Assembly: GCF_030297135.1 (NCBI RefSeq)
Contig: NZ_AP028065.1
Location: forward strand, 186,001 to 250,000
Origin: Pseudoalteromonas apostichopi
Lineage (GTDB): Bacteria > Pseudomonadota > Gammaproteobacteria > Enterobacterales > Alteromonadaceae
Direction: 5' to 3'
DNA length: 64,000 nucleotides
Below, piece by piece: positions 18,544 to 27,973 of this stretch. Every line of letters begins with the position of its first letter. Within the stretch, counting starts at the first letter, position 1. The position numbers and the translations under genes were made by a program. The notes below the pieces were generated by a model. That model saw only the letters and a list, made by a program, of their open reading frames with translations. It did no database searches and was not told the origin of the DNA.

Positions 18544-18690
18544 ACATCTATAAATCTGTTATTATTTTTCCTCATTAAACCATAATTACAGCCAACTGCG
18601 TAAACTATTTGAGTTGTTCGTGCTCTTACAAGTTCATTTGCTGTAAAAACAAACAAAACTAAATACGAACCCCCGTATAAGCGTTAAATC

Positions 18691-19428
18691 ATGAGCAGCC
18701 ACTATTTTTCAAACACCTTAGTTATTAATCTGCAGCCGAACAACACGGCACAGCAAATTATGCTTATGGAAGCATCAAACATCGATATTTCAAGCTTAGC
18801 TATTGAAAAATTGCTCAGTGAGTTTGAATTATGTGTACTTGAAAAACGCAAAGTGCCCGCAGCTAAACAAGAGTATTTAGCGACTCGCTTAATGTTAAAG
18901 TATTTATACAAACATACTTACCCTCATGATGATTTAGCGCTCAATGAAATATCAAGCCAATTTGATGACAAAGACAGTAAGCTGAAACTACATACACCCG
19001 TTAGAGAGTCTGTTTGGGCTTGCTTATCTCATTCAAATGGTTTGATAGGTGCTGCCCTCAACCCAGCTCAGCAGCTGCTTGGTTTTGATATTGAACAAAG
19101 CAACAAACCTCGCCCTTTTATCAAGCTTGCAAAGCATTTTTATCATCAAGATGAAGTTGACTTAATCAGCAGTTTTGATGCACCCGATGAACAGGCACAG
19201 TGTTTTTTTAGAATTTGGACATTAAAAGAAGCCCTTGCTAAGGCAAGTGCTCAGCCGATTGCGAAACTGCTCGCTCCCAATGTATTTGAAGAAATACGTA
19301 AACATAATTTCTGCGCTAGCAGTAATTGTATTGAAGGCTTTGACATAAGTGTTGTGGCACAAAAAAGCACTGACTGGCAGTGCTCTTTTATTAGCTTTAG
19401 CGACTTACGCCGCGACTTGGCTTTCTAA
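18691..19428 (+). CDS. 4'-phosphopantetheinyl transferase (Sfp/AcpT-like)
   Basis: 245-residue enzyme of the type that transfers 4'-phosphopantetheine from CoA to a carrier protein serine. The core motifs are present: SHSNG near 113, GFDIEQ at 131-136 (Mg-binding Asp133 and Glu135), and WTLKEALAK at 176-184. Length fits the Sfp class rather than the short AcpS. No NRPS, PKS or siderophore cluster lies in this window, so the target carrier protein is elsewhere. Its last 24 bp overlap the 3' end of convergent lysC. Confidence 0.88.
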   Translation: MSSHYFSNTLVINLQPNNTAQQIMLMEASNIDISSLAIEKLLSEFELCVLEKRKVPAAKQEYLATRLMLKYLYKHTYPHDDLALNEISSQFDDKDSKLKLHTPVRESVWACLSHSNGLIGAALNPAQQLLGFDIEQSNKPRPFIKLAKHFYHQDEVDLISSFDAPDEQAQCFFRIWTLKEALAKASAQPIAKLLAPNVFEEIRKHNFCASSNCIEGFDISVVAQKSTDWQCSFISFSDLRRDLAF

Positions 19429-20784
19429 TAATCGGCTGTGAATTGCCTGCACAACGTCATCTGACTCGCTTTGCTCCACCAAAAAGCACAGGTTATGTTT
19501 ACTTGCACCGTGGCAAATTAAACGAATATTAAAGTCGCTTAATACCTGCATTAAATTCATTTCTTGCTGACGTAATTGAATTTCAGAACCAATTAAAGCC
19601 ACCAGCGTTAAGTTATTCTCGACCGACACATGACAAAACTCAGAAAGCTTATCTAAACAAGCTTGATCCAGCTCTGGACGTGATGCATTTGGCGCGTTAT
19701 CCAAAGTAATTGCAACACTAATTTCTGAGGTTGTAACCAAATCAACTGAAATATTAAACTCACTTAAAATGGTGAAAACACGCGCTAAGAAACCACTAGC
19801 AAGGAGCATTTCTGGGCTTTTGACTGTTAATAGAATTTGGTTTTTACGCTGTGTTACTGCACGAATACCTGGTTGCTGAGATTTTTCTTTTTCAATCCAT
19901 GTACCACCTAATTGTGGCTCACGGCTTGAACCAACAAACACACTAATATGACTACGGCTCGCAGGTAAAATGGTTGCAGGATGCAGTACTTTTGCACCAA
20001 ACGTTGCCATCTCTGCCGCTTCATCAAAACTCAAGCGTGCAATTGGGCTTGCTTTAGCGCATAAACGCGGATCAGTACTGAAAATACCCACAACATCAGT
20101 CCAAATATGCACGCTTTTTGCGTTAATTGCTTCTGCAAGTAATGCCGCGCTGTAATCTGAACCTCCACGCCCTAAAGTGGTTGTTTGATTATGTTCATTG
20201 CTACCAATAAAACCCTGAGTTACTACAACGTGGTCATCAAGTAGCGGCACTAAATGCTCTTTAGCAGCCGCAGCGGTTGCTGCAACATTCGGTGTTGCTT
20301 TAGCAAATTGGCTATCTGTTTTTAGCACCTTGCGTACATCAAAACGCACCGCATCAAGACCTTGCCCACGCAATACTTGTGTAAATAAATACGATGATAA
20401 ACGCTCACCAAAGCTAAGTAGCTCATCTTGCTCCGCTACTGACTTAACCCCTTCTGATGCCAGTTTTTGAAAGGCTTTGAGGGTTTCATTAAAGCCATGA
20501 GCTAAGTCAGCATCAAGCGATAGCTCAGCTAAAATAGCTTCTTGAATGGCTACCACACCTGTGATGTGCTCGTCACGCTCAGCCGCGCTCAAATCAGCTT
20601 TACACAATGCAACTAAATGATTTGTCACGCCAGCACTGGCACTCACAGCAACAATACGAACTTGATTATCAGCACAAATGATTTCTGCGCAGCGGCTCAT
20701 AGCATCAAAGTTAGCTACACTGGTGCCACCAAATTTTGCAACAACGTAATCTGATTTTGTGTTGGCGGCTAATTGGGTATTCAT
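19405..20784 (-). CDS. lysC: Lysine-sensitive aspartokinase III
   Basis: Phosphorylates aspartate in the first step of lysine, threonine and methionine synthesis. 459 residues against 449 in E. coli. The kinase domain begins VAKFGGTSVANF (Lys18) and contains GRGGSDYSA; two ACT regulatory domains follow from about residue 310, with LVTTSEISV and LVALIGSEI segments. Monofunctional, with no homoserine dehydrogenase fusion. A lysine riboswitch precedes it, and GGAG lies six bases before the ATG. Regulation by lysine is therefore expected both on the enzyme and on its mRNA. Confidence 0.96.
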   Translation of the reverse strand: MNTQLAANTKSDYVVAKFGGTSVANFDAMSRCAEIICADNQVRIVAVSASAGVTNHLVALCKADLSAAERDEHITGVVAIQEAILAELSLDADLAHGFNETLKAFQKLASEGVKSVAEQDELLSFGERLSSYLFTQVLRGQGLDAVRFDVRKVLKTDSQFAKATPNVAATAAAAKEHLVPLLDDHVVVTQGFIGSNEHNQTTTLGRGGSDYSAALLAEAINAKSVHIWTDVVGIFSTDPRLCAKASPIARLSFDEAAEMATFGAKVLHPATILPASRSHISVFVGSSREPQLGGTWIEKEKSQQPGIRAVTQRKNQILLTVKSPEMLLASGFLARVFTILSEFNISVDLVTTSEISVAITLDNAPNASRPELDQACLDKLSEFCHVSVENNLTLVALIGSEIQLRQQEMNLMQVLSDFNIRLICHGASKHNLCFLVEQSESDDVVQAIHSRLLESQVAA

Positions 20785-20796
20785 GTCGTCTCCTTT

Positions 20797-20814
20797 TGTG
20801 GAAAACTATCCACA
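20797..20814 (-). promoter_or_regulatory. Hairpin next to the lysC ribosome binding site
   Basis: On the minus strand TGTGGA pairs with TCCACA across a six-base loop, ending three bases before the AAAAGGAG. It may be part of the riboswitch expression platform. Confidence 0.4.
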
Positions 20815-20869
20815 GTAATTCAAGAAGAACTCGGCAAGGGGGTGCTTTGAAAATAAAGAGTAGTCCATG

Positions 20870-21034
20870 CCAGAAGCTCTCCACCTAGTTTGGTGACAGT
20901 TTTGAGGATTCAGCCCCATAAACCGAAAAGTAACCGTGACGTCCGGCTAATTTTCTCGGCGAGTACTTCCCTCATTAATGGTCATCGGCGTTCGTCACCT
21001 CACATTAACTACCTAAGTATCGCACCTCTTCTGA
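20870..21034 (-). ncRNA. Lysine riboswitch upstream of lysC
   Basis: The minus strand carries the conserved lysine-aptamer landmarks in order: CAGAAGAGGTGCG at the 5' P1 side, GACGAACGCC, GGGAAGTA, CGCCGA, GGGGCTGAATCC, CTGTCACC, and GGTGGAGAGCTTCTGG closing P1 (CAGAAG with CTTCTG). The E. coli lysC leader has the same blocks. No clear intrinsic terminator follows before the lysC ATG about 86 bases downstream, so translational control is more likely; this is inferred. Confidence 0.92.
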
Positions 21035-21063
21035 ATGTTAAGTTAACACCTGGTTAAAATAAC

Positions 21064-21088
21064 AAAGCCTGCTAAAAAAGCAGGCTTT
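21064..21088 (-). terminator. nhaD terminator
   Basis: AAAGCCTGCT and AGCAGGCTTT form a 10-bp stem around a five-A loop; it lies after nhaD and just upstream of the lysine riboswitch. Confidence 0.8.
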
Positions 21089-21125
21089 GAAAGTTAACGT
21101 TTAGACGTCTAGCTGTCAAGTTGTT

Positions 21126-22376
21126 TTATGAAATTAAACTGCCTGCTAAGTGCGACCCGTAATAGCCAACGGTATAAGCAATTAATAAATAAACCGACAT
21201 TTTAAGATAGCTCATAAAGGTCAGTGCTTTTACTTTACTCATGGCGATAATACCTGCCGCAGAGCCGATAATAAGCATTGAACCACCTACCCCTGTTGCG
21301 TATGTAAACGACAACCACTGCTGTGGACTCATCACAATATCTGCTTTTAAAAGTGCTGCAGTTAAAGGTACGTTATCTACCGCTGCTGATAATAGCCCCA
21401 TCATGTAGTTTGCATACTCAGGCGCCATCAACTCATATAGGTGAGTAAACTTAGCAAGCATACCTACTTCTTTTAATGCACCAACCAGCAATAACACACC
21501 TACGAAGAACAATAAGGTGTCGTACTCAATCTCACGAATATAATCGATAATTTTTTTGTTGACGTCTTTTTTGCGCATTAAGAATTGCGCAACCAAAAAC
21601 ATTAGTGATAAACCAAATAAAAAGGTTAAAAGCGGTGGCACATTATAAAGCACGCTCAAAGTTAACGTGGCAATAATCGTCGAGAAGAAGATAACCGCAA
21701 TAGTAATATCTGTTTTTTCAATACGACGAGCTGTTTGCTTTTCAAATACTACATTACCCGACATACCTACCGATAACATTGCCGCAAGCAGTGCAACACT
21801 TGTCAGTGCAGGCGCAATTAATAATAGTAAATTAGCAATGGTGACCTTTTCGTCTAAGAAAATCATAAGGGTTGTAACATCACCCGTGATCAACGACACC
21901 CCACCCGAGTTAACACTAAATACAATCAAGGTTGCATATTTTATTAATTTTTTAGGATCTAATTTTAGTGACATCACCACCGCAAGTGAGATTAAAGTCG
22001 CAGTTATATTGTCTGATATCGATGAAAATAAGAACGAAAAGCCACCAATCAGAAACATCAACTTTCGTTCACTGATTTGATTTGGCATAATTTTATGAAC
22101 AATATTCTGGATAAAGCCTTTAGAGTTTAAATACGCAACAAAGGTCATAGCTGCCATTAAAAACAGCCATAAAGTCGCGATCTCTAATATATTGTGATCC
22201 AGTTGATGTTGTATGGTTTCTGGGCTTTGCCCATGAATTGGAGAGATAAATAAGATAATCCAGCATAAAGTGCCAAAAAAAAGCGTCGTTTTGGCCTTGT
22301 TTACATGGATAATATCCTCTATAACGATAAGCAAAAATGCCACCGCTATCAGGGTTAGGATAAGTGGGGTTACCAT
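21126..22376 (-). CDS. nhaD: NhaD-type Na+/H+ antiporter
   Basis: 416-residue ion-transporter-superfamily protein with about 12 hydrophobic segments. SDNITATLISLAVVMSLK and VNSGGVSLITGDVTTLMIF in the first half, and DNVPLTAALLKADI in the second, are hallmark NhaD repeats holding the ion-site Asp residues. It exports Na+ or Li+ in exchange for protons, important in marine bacteria at alkaline pH. Length agrees with the shorter NhaD forms. It is a single gene with its own terminator; no regulator is adjacent. Confidence 0.92.
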   Translation of the reverse strand: MVTPLILTLIAVAFLLIVIEDIIHVNKAKTTLFFGTLCWIILFISPIHGQSPETIQHQLDHNILEIATLWLFLMAAMTFVAYLNSKGFIQNIVHKIMPNQISERKLMFLIGGFSFLFSSISDNITATLISLAVVMSLKLDPKKLIKYATLIVFSVNSGGVSLITGDVTTLMIFLDEKVTIANLLLLIAPALTSVALLAAMLSVGMSGNVVFEKQTARRIEKTDITIAVIFFSTIIATLTLSVLYNVPPLLTFLFGLSLMFLVAQFLMRKKDVNKKIIDYIREIEYDTLLFFVGVLLLVGALKEVGMLAKFTHLYELMAPEYANYMMGLLSAAVDNVPLTAALLKADIVMSPQQWLSFTYATGVGGSMLIIGSAAGIIAMSKVKALTFMSYLKMSVYLLIAYTVGYYGSHLAGSLIS

Positions 22377-22524
22377 GGTGTTTGAACAACCTTTATAATA
22401 ATGTAAAAATTGTAAGTCGAGTGTTTCGGCGCGGATTCTAGCAGCATAGAAAGCATAAAACTATTATCAATTACATAATTTACTACTAATCGCTAACACC
22501 TAAGTCTGAATTTACTGGAGCCTT

Positions 22525-23799
22525 ATGATCCCAGCTAAAAAGTTATTAAATACCCTTACTGAACATTGGGGGGTGTTAGAACTGCTATTTAAACGTTTTA
22601 AGATGGCTGATTTCAGTTTGAAAGACGTACAAAATGCGATAAAACAAAAACAACCTTCATGGTCAAATGAACGCATTTATAAGGAAACAAATCGTTTATT
22701 AAATCAAGATATTATCATTCCATTAGCGAAATCATCGCAATTAGAAATCAATCGAGCGATTGCTGATTTTGCGACTTTCTTGCTACAAGAAGAACACCTA
22801 GGTCTTGCCCAAGAAATTAGTGTACTAGTTGATGATTTAGCTCGCCTTGGTAGTCGCTTGGCTAAAGCAGGTGAAATTGAAGATTACGACGAGCTACGCC
22901 GATTTAGCCGTATTATGGATGATCGGGTACGTAAAATAATGAAATTGTTTGCCCACAATGAAAACGCAATTTTAAATATTGTTGAGCAAGCTAAAGCAAA
23001 CAACGCCGTGCAATCTTTGCAAAAGCGCTATCAAGCAGTGATCGAAGCGTTTGATGAATACATTGAACCTATGCTTGAAATGGTTGATATACGTGGGGAC
23101 TTCCACGCTTGCTTTAACACCATCGAAACGCAAATAAGCGCACAAATCGAACAAATTGACCGCCTAGGTAAGTCATATCAAGACAAACGCATGCTTGAGC
23201 AATTGCGAACCCGTATTTTAGAAATGCATTTAGTGGGTCGTGAAAGCTTACGTAAAAGCGCCGATATGCTAATGCCGCTACGTGAAGAATTACGCCGTAA
23301 CAACCTAATTACTCGCCAAGCAGCCAAAGTACTTGGTTTAGTGCGTAAAAATGGCGTCGATAACATGCTAAGTGCGGTACAACCTAACTTTGTCTCGGAT
23401 GCACAACGCTTTTCACTTGGTCAACAACGTCATATCGTGGCCTATATGGCAGGCCTAGTCGACTTTGAGCACGATGAATATCAGCTACCAGAGCATGATG
23501 ATGTGCCCGCCTATCAAAGCCCGCATATCCCTGATTACAACGACGTTAAAACACAATTTAGAAAACGCTTTAAAAAAGCCAGCAAAAAAACTCAGCCGCT
23601 ACTTAGTTTCTTAGATGAAAGCTACCCAGATCTCGAAGCTGACGAAATGCTGTTCTTGTATCAAAAATTAATTAGCGATGGCGACCTTGAAATTAGCCAA
23701 AGCCAAGAGAAAGTAAAAATAAAAATTGCCCAGCAACACTTCTCTCTTTACCCATTTAACTCATCGATTGCTGACGATAAAAAAGCAACAGAGCAATAA
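22525..23799 (+). CDS. MksF/JetA-like kleisin subunit of a condensin complex
   Basis: 424-residue, mostly helical protein and first gene of a tight three-gene operon. The N-terminal 75 residues look like a winged helix. The middle (about 130-290) is a long helical bundle including YIEPMLEMVDIRGDF, which resembles MksF/JetA (Wadjet) proteins, and about 355-410 could form a second winged helix. This is the general layout of MukF/MksF kleisins that bridge SMC heads. The start has GGAG before the ATG, and the next gene begins two bases after the stop. The call rests on layout, gene order and partner genes more than on hard motifs. Confidence 0.7.
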   Translation: MIPAKKLLNTLTEHWGVLELLFKRFKMADFSLKDVQNAIKQKQPSWSNERIYKETNRLLNQDIIIPLAKSSQLEINRAIADFATFLLQEEHLGLAQEISVLVDDLARLGSRLAKAGEIEDYDELRRFSRIMDDRVRKIMKLFAHNENAILNIVEQAKANNAVQSLQKRYQAVIEAFDEYIEPMLEMVDIRGDFHACFNTIETQISAQIEQIDRLGKSYQDKRMLEQLRTRILEMHLVGRESLRKSADMLMPLREELRRNNLITRQAAKVLGLVRKNGVDNMLSAVQPNFVSDAQRFSLGQQRHIVAYMAGLVDFEHDEYQLPEHDDVPAYQSPHIPDYNDVKTQFRKRFKKASKKTQPLLSFLDESYPDLEADEMLFLYQKLISDGDLEISQSQEKVKIKIAQQHFSLYPFNSSIADDKKATEQ

Positions 23800-23801
23800 C
23801 C

Positions 23802-24347
23802 ATGACAGATATTAATTTAGATGATTTAACGCATCTGCAAGCTATTAATAAAAAGCTCACGTCAGGCTACCACATTAGTGAACAAGACACGCTGATGTGG
23901 CAAGAGCTTGACCAACACATTGATGCCTACCGTGCCCTTTTTAATGCACTCGGCCATGACCTACAGCATGATAGCCGTGGCTATTACTATTTTGGTAGTG
24001 ACGAGAGCACCCCAAACATGGGTAAAATTTCACGTGCCATCGCGCTGACTATCTACATCTTGATTGAGCACTATGCCAATACTGGTAAAGATCCTATGCG
24101 TGCCTTATTTGACGAGGTAAACGACCTTGAACTGATGCAAACCTTAGTGCAAATCAACAAGCACTTGTTTGATCAATTAGAAATATTCTCTGGCTCAGAT
24201 TTACGTAAAGATGTGTACCTACGTATGGTGCGTTTAGGCCTTGCTCGCGAAGTAGAAAATGGCTTTATGCTGCAAGCGCCAATTTATCGTTATATCGATG
24301 CATTAATGGAAGTAAACGAAGAAACCTATCTAGGAGATGACGAATAA
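23802..24347 (+). CDS. MksE/JetB-like condensin accessory subunit
   Basis: 181-residue protein, the size and position of MksE (JetB), which binds the kleisin as tandem winged helices. The start of the domain (LTSGYHIS, then LWQELDQHIDAYRALFNALG) and the DSRGYYYF strand match the MksE pattern I know. Its stop overlaps the ATG of the ATPase gene by one base (TAATG), so stoichiometric co-translation is likely. No catalytic motif is expected or seen. Confidence 0.72.
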   Translation: MTDINLDDLTHLQAINKKLTSGYHISEQDTLMWQELDQHIDAYRALFNALGHDLQHDSRGYYYFGSDESTPNMGKISRAIALTIYILIEHYANTGKDPMRALFDEVNDLELMQTLVQINKHLFDQLEIFSGSDLRKDVYLRMVRLGLAREVENGFMLQAPIYRYIDALMEVNEETYLGDDE

Positions 24348-27133
24348 TGCAAAGCCAAAGCCTTTACGGACTCAGCAAACTTGCGCTTTTAAATACCGCA
24401 GGCTATGCAAAATGCGTGATCCCACTGGATAAAAGTAGCTCAATTTGTGCACCGAATAATACCGGTAAAAGCTCGGTTATTAATGCCCTGCAATTTCCGT
24501 TAATTAATGATTTACGCTTAACAGAATGGGATGGCCACGATTTAGACGAAACTCGTAAGTTCTACTTTTCGTCAGATCAATCCTATATTTTACTTGAAGC
24601 TGACCTACCTAATGGCCCTGTGGTTATTGGTGTTGCTGGCCTTGGTAAAATTGCTGGTTATGCGCATCAGTTTTTTTGCTATCAAGGTAAGTTAAACCTA
24701 GAACACTACACCCAAGGCAAGACAATTGTTAAATTCACCAAGCTTTTTAATCACTTAAAAGAGCAAGGTTTCAACCCAATTGAATTAAAAGCGCAAGAGC
24801 TGAACGCCCTACTTACTGGCGGCGCAACCCCATTTGATGGCGATATCAATTTAAAGATGATCCCACTCAATAACGTGCAAGACTCTGCAATTTACAAAGA
24901 AATTTTCCGCCGTATTCTTAACTTGCACAAGTTAGGAGCCAGTGATGTTAAGCGCTTTATGTTACGTGTATTTGAGCGTCATATGTCAAATTCACGGGTC
25001 GATTTTTATGAAGTATGGCGACGTTCATTCGATAAGGTAAATCGCGCTAAACGTGAATTAAAAGCCCTTGAGTCAATGCAAGAGCCTATCGCAGCCCTTG
25101 AATCTATGCTTGAGAATCAAACGGTTTTAAAAGGCAAACTTGCCGCCTATGCGCCAAAAATTGACCAAGCACTGATTGACTTTGAAACCTATCAACAAGA
25201 GCAACTCACTGAGCTAAATATTGCCCTTGAAGATATCGAGCACGAAAAACATGAGTTCGACCAAAAGCAGCAGCTGTATATTCAGCAATCACGTGACATT
25301 GAGCGTAAGCAAACTCAAATTGAGCAGTGGTTTTTAGACTATCGAGCACTTAAATCTGAGTTTGAACTAGTTAACAAAGCCACCTTAAAAGTAAGCCTTA
25401 CGCAGCTTAAACAAGATTATGAGTCGCTTTCGCATTCATTAAGCAGTGCCCAAGGTCAAAGCTTACACACGCTTGATTACCGTATTAGCGAAACACAAAA
25501 GCAAATTAAGAGCTTAAAACTACAGCTAAAGAACCTCGAGTTCAATTTATTCACCCGTATGCGTGAAGATTTATCTTTAAAAGAAGTTGAAGAAATTTCG
25601 CGTATTTTAAACCCAGATATCTTATCGTTTGCCACCACCAGCAATGGTGATGTTGATATCACAGACGAAGATGCCTTCGGTGAGTTTTTAGAGCAGTTAT
25701 CGGCAAACGTAAAAGGCGGTGTACTGACTCTTCCTGGTGCGACGATTAAACTAAAAAAGCTAAGCCCTGTGCAAATGCAAACGGGCGAAAACAAAGAGCA
25801 ATTAACTGCGCAACTCGCTGCACTTGAAAACTCCCTGAAAGAGTTTAAACAACAGCGCGAAGTAGCTGCTAATGTCGCTGAAAAGCAAAAAGAAAAAGAT
25901 GCCTTGTATGATGAGCTAATGGCCTCTGAAGAAGCATTAAAACGCTTTGAACAATTTGAAGTGATGCAGCAATCTGTCGATGCTCAAACTCTGCTAAAAG
26001 AGCAATTAAATGCAGAACGCGAACAAGTTGACGACTACCTGCAAGACATTCAAAAGAACAGTGGCTCAATTAGCGATCGTCGCTCAATTATCAAGTCGAA
26101 AAAAGATTTGCTTGCGCGCCAAGCTGACCGCTTACGCCAAGTTAAATCTGAACGTATCGATCACACACTTGATTTTTACTCAGGCAAAGTCACACCATAC
26201 ATGATTGAAATCAGTATTGATTTTGATAACTTAAGTGACCTCATTCATCACTTTAACAAAGACTGCCAAGAACTACGTAACTTTGATATCAACGTACGTA
26301 ACACCTACATGCATATTTATAATGCGGGTATTACTAAATTTGATAACGAAAACGATGAGTTTACTAAATACGAAAAGCTTATCAGCGCGTTTCATAACAT
26401 TGATAACGAGCGCGATGCTGTTGAGCGTCAAGGCCGAGTTGCATTAACCGAAGTGGCAGCTACCATTAAAGGCTTGCGTGAAGACTTAGACCGCTTGCGC
26501 CGTGAAATGAATAGCTTTAATAAAGGCATTAGTCAACATCGGATCTCTAACCTTCAAGCATTCAAAATTAATGTTACCCCGCGCAAGATGCTGGTTGATA
26601 GCATTGATACCATCATTAGTACCTCAAATCAGTTTGAGCAAGGCGATACCCTCGACTTATTAAGTCAAGAGCCTTATAGCGAGTCTGCGGTAAACGAAGC
26701 AAAAGATCATTTAATTAAGCTTGCTTCTGAAAAAGCAGGTTTAACACTGACAGACTTGTTCGATATTCGCTTTGAAGTGGTAAATCGTGCTGGTGACACT
26801 GAGCACTTCGAGAAAATCGACTCAGCCGGCTCTAACGGTACCCGGATTACCATTAAGCTACTTTGTGGCATGCTGTTTATTCGTTACTTATTAAGCGATC
26901 AAGAGCAAAACCTGTATCGTATTCCGATTTATATCGATGAAGCTGCCGATATCGACCCGCAAAACCAAAAAGCAATTATCGAAACAGCACTTAGCTTTGG
27001 CTTCGTGCCGATTTTTGCCTCAGTTAAACCACAAGTTAGCTGTGATTACATTGTCCCTATTCGTACTGTCAAAGATGGGGTGCAAAACTGGGTCGATGAA
27101 AAAGACTGGATAGAAGTTGAACACAGTGCTTAA
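24347..27133 (+). CDS. SMC-like ATPase (MksB/JetC-like) with unusual nucleotide motifs
   Basis: 928 residues. An N-terminal head carries a P-loop, APNNTGKSS at 35-43, in place of the usual GxNGSGKS. Long coiled coils follow (about 220-380 and 470-610, then 660-730), with a hinge-like globular stretch near 385-470. The C-terminal head has SAGSNGTRI at about 826-834 where SMC proteins have LSGGQ, and a Walker B strand IPIYIDEAAD (Asp864, Glu865). With the two upstream genes it forms an MksFEB/JetABC-order operon. It is shorter than typical JetC or MksB (about 1,100), and no MksG/JetD nuclease gene follows. It may belong to a poorly described SMC branch such as a DUF3584-type family; that name is a guess. 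Confidence 0.75.
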   Translation: MQSQSLYGLSKLALLNTAGYAKCVIPLDKSSSICAPNNTGKSSVINALQFPLINDLRLTEWDGHDLDETRKFYFSSDQSYILLEADLPNGPVVIGVAGLGKIAGYAHQFFCYQGKLNLEHYTQGKTIVKFTKLFNHLKEQGFNPIELKAQELNALLTGGATPFDGDINLKMIPLNNVQDSAIYKEIFRRILNLHKLGASDVKRFMLRVFERHMSNSRVDFYEVWRRSFDKVNRAKRELKALESMQEPIAALESMLENQTVLKGKLAAYAPKIDQALIDFETYQQEQLTELNIALEDIEHEKHEFDQKQQLYIQQSRDIERKQTQIEQWFLDYRALKSEFELVNKATLKVSLTQLKQDYESLSHSLSSAQGQSLHTLDYRISETQKQIKSLKLQLKNLEFNLFTRMREDLSLKEVEEISRILNPDILSFATTSNGDVDITDEDAFGEFLEQLSANVKGGVLTLPGATIKLKKLSPVQMQTGENKEQLTAQLAALENSLKEFKQQREVAANVAEKQKEKDALYDELMASEEALKRFEQFEVMQQSVDAQTLLKEQLNAEREQVDDYLQDIQKNSGSISDRRSIIKSKKDLLARQADRLRQVKSERIDHTLDFYSGKVTPYMIEISIDFDNLSDLIHHFNKDCQELRNFDINVRNTYMHIYNAGITKFDNENDEFTKYEKLISAFHNIDNERDAVERQGRVALTEVAATIKGLREDLDRLRREMNSFNKGISQHRISNLQAFKINVTPRKMLVDSIDTIISTSNQFEQGDTLDLLSQEPYSESAVNEAKDHLIKLASEKAGLTLTDLFDIRFEVVNRAGDTEHFEKIDSAGSNGTRITIKLLCGMLFIRYLLSDQEQNLYRIPIYIDEAADIDPQNQKAIIETALSFGFVPIFASVKPQVSCDYIVPIRTVKDGVQNWVDEKDWIEVEHSA

Positions 27134-27255
27134 TTACAAACTATTACAGTACTTATTTGTAAATGTGCCATAGTATTTAAATAATCATTCAGATGAGTAT
27201 TATTTGTGTTATGTTATCAATCAAGTAGTGGAAATTTTGCCAAGGAGCAAACAAT

Positions 27256-27810
27256 ATGAAGAACTTATTAATCGCGACGGCTGTATTATTTTTAGCGGCT
27301 TGTGCTAAAACGCCTGATTGGGATTACGACAAATCTGCAGATTTTAGTAATTATAAAACCTTCTCTTGGGTACCTAATGCCAGCTTGACTAAAAACGTAG
27401 CGAACTACCAAATTAGTCCTTTAATGGAAAAACGTGTGCGTGAAGCAGTTAATGCCGAACTTGAAAAAAGCGGTATGAAGCTTGTTGATGTAGCGCAAGC
27501 AGATGTACTTATTAACTATCATGCATCAGTTGATACTAAAATTGATGTAGATACCTTCAACGTAGGTTACGGTGCACGCTGGAATTACTGGGGTATGGGT
27601 TATAACACGCAAACAACAACTCGCGAATACGAAGTCGGTACGTTAATTTTAGACGTAGTAGACCGTGCTTCTAACCAATTAGTTTGGCGTGGTGCTAAAG
27701 AAGGTCGTTTGCAAAAGAACCAATCACCTGAAAAGCGCACTGAAGTTATCAAAGAAACTGTTGCTAACATTCTCAGTAACTTTCCACCGCAATCAATTAA
27801 TCAAAACTAA
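27256..27810 (+). CDS. DUF4136-type lipoprotein
   Basis: 184 residues. The signal peptide ends in the lipobox LAAC with Cys16. The body starts WDYDKSADFSNYKTFSWVP, the usual opening of DUF4136 lipoproteins, and contains the TTREYEVGTLILDVVD strand region typical of that family. Function is unknown; members are probably outer-membrane or periplasm-facing. AAGGAG lies before the ATG. Separated from the SMC-like gene by 122 bp and followed by a terminator. Confidence 0.88.
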   Translation: MKNLLIATAVLFLAACAKTPDWDYDKSADFSNYKTFSWVPNASLTKNVANYQISPLMEKRVREAVNAELEKSGMKLVDVAQADVLINYHASVDTKIDVDTFNVGYGARWNYWGMGYNTQTTTREYEVGTLILDVVDRASNQLVWRGAKEGRLQKNQSPEKRTEVIKETVANILSNFPPQSINQN

Positions 27811-27828
27811 ATGCCGTTTTAGTAAAAA

Positions 27829-27853
27829 GACCGCGCACTTGGCGCGGTTTTTT
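27829..27853 (+). terminator. Terminator after the DUF4136 lipoprotein gene
   Basis: CCGCGC and GCGCGG form a GC-rich stem with a short loop followed by seven T. Confidence 0.88.
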
Positions 27854-27973
27854 ATTGCCTGCTGAAATCTGGTTGGAGTGGTATAACTCAGTGATTCAGA
27901 TACAATACCCGCAATTTTCAGTGCGCCTAACTAGCCCACTACCCCAGATTAAACAAAATCAAGAGAGTTTTAG

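Noticed and set aside
25477..25794. 105-codon frame opposite the SMC-like ATPase gene
   Set aside because: Antisense shadow of a long, well-supported coding region with no ribosome site or family resemblance.
27811..27973. Cobalamin riboswitch upstream of the TonB receptor
   Set aside because: The gap is only about 160 bp, half of it a terminator, and no B12-box-like block was found.
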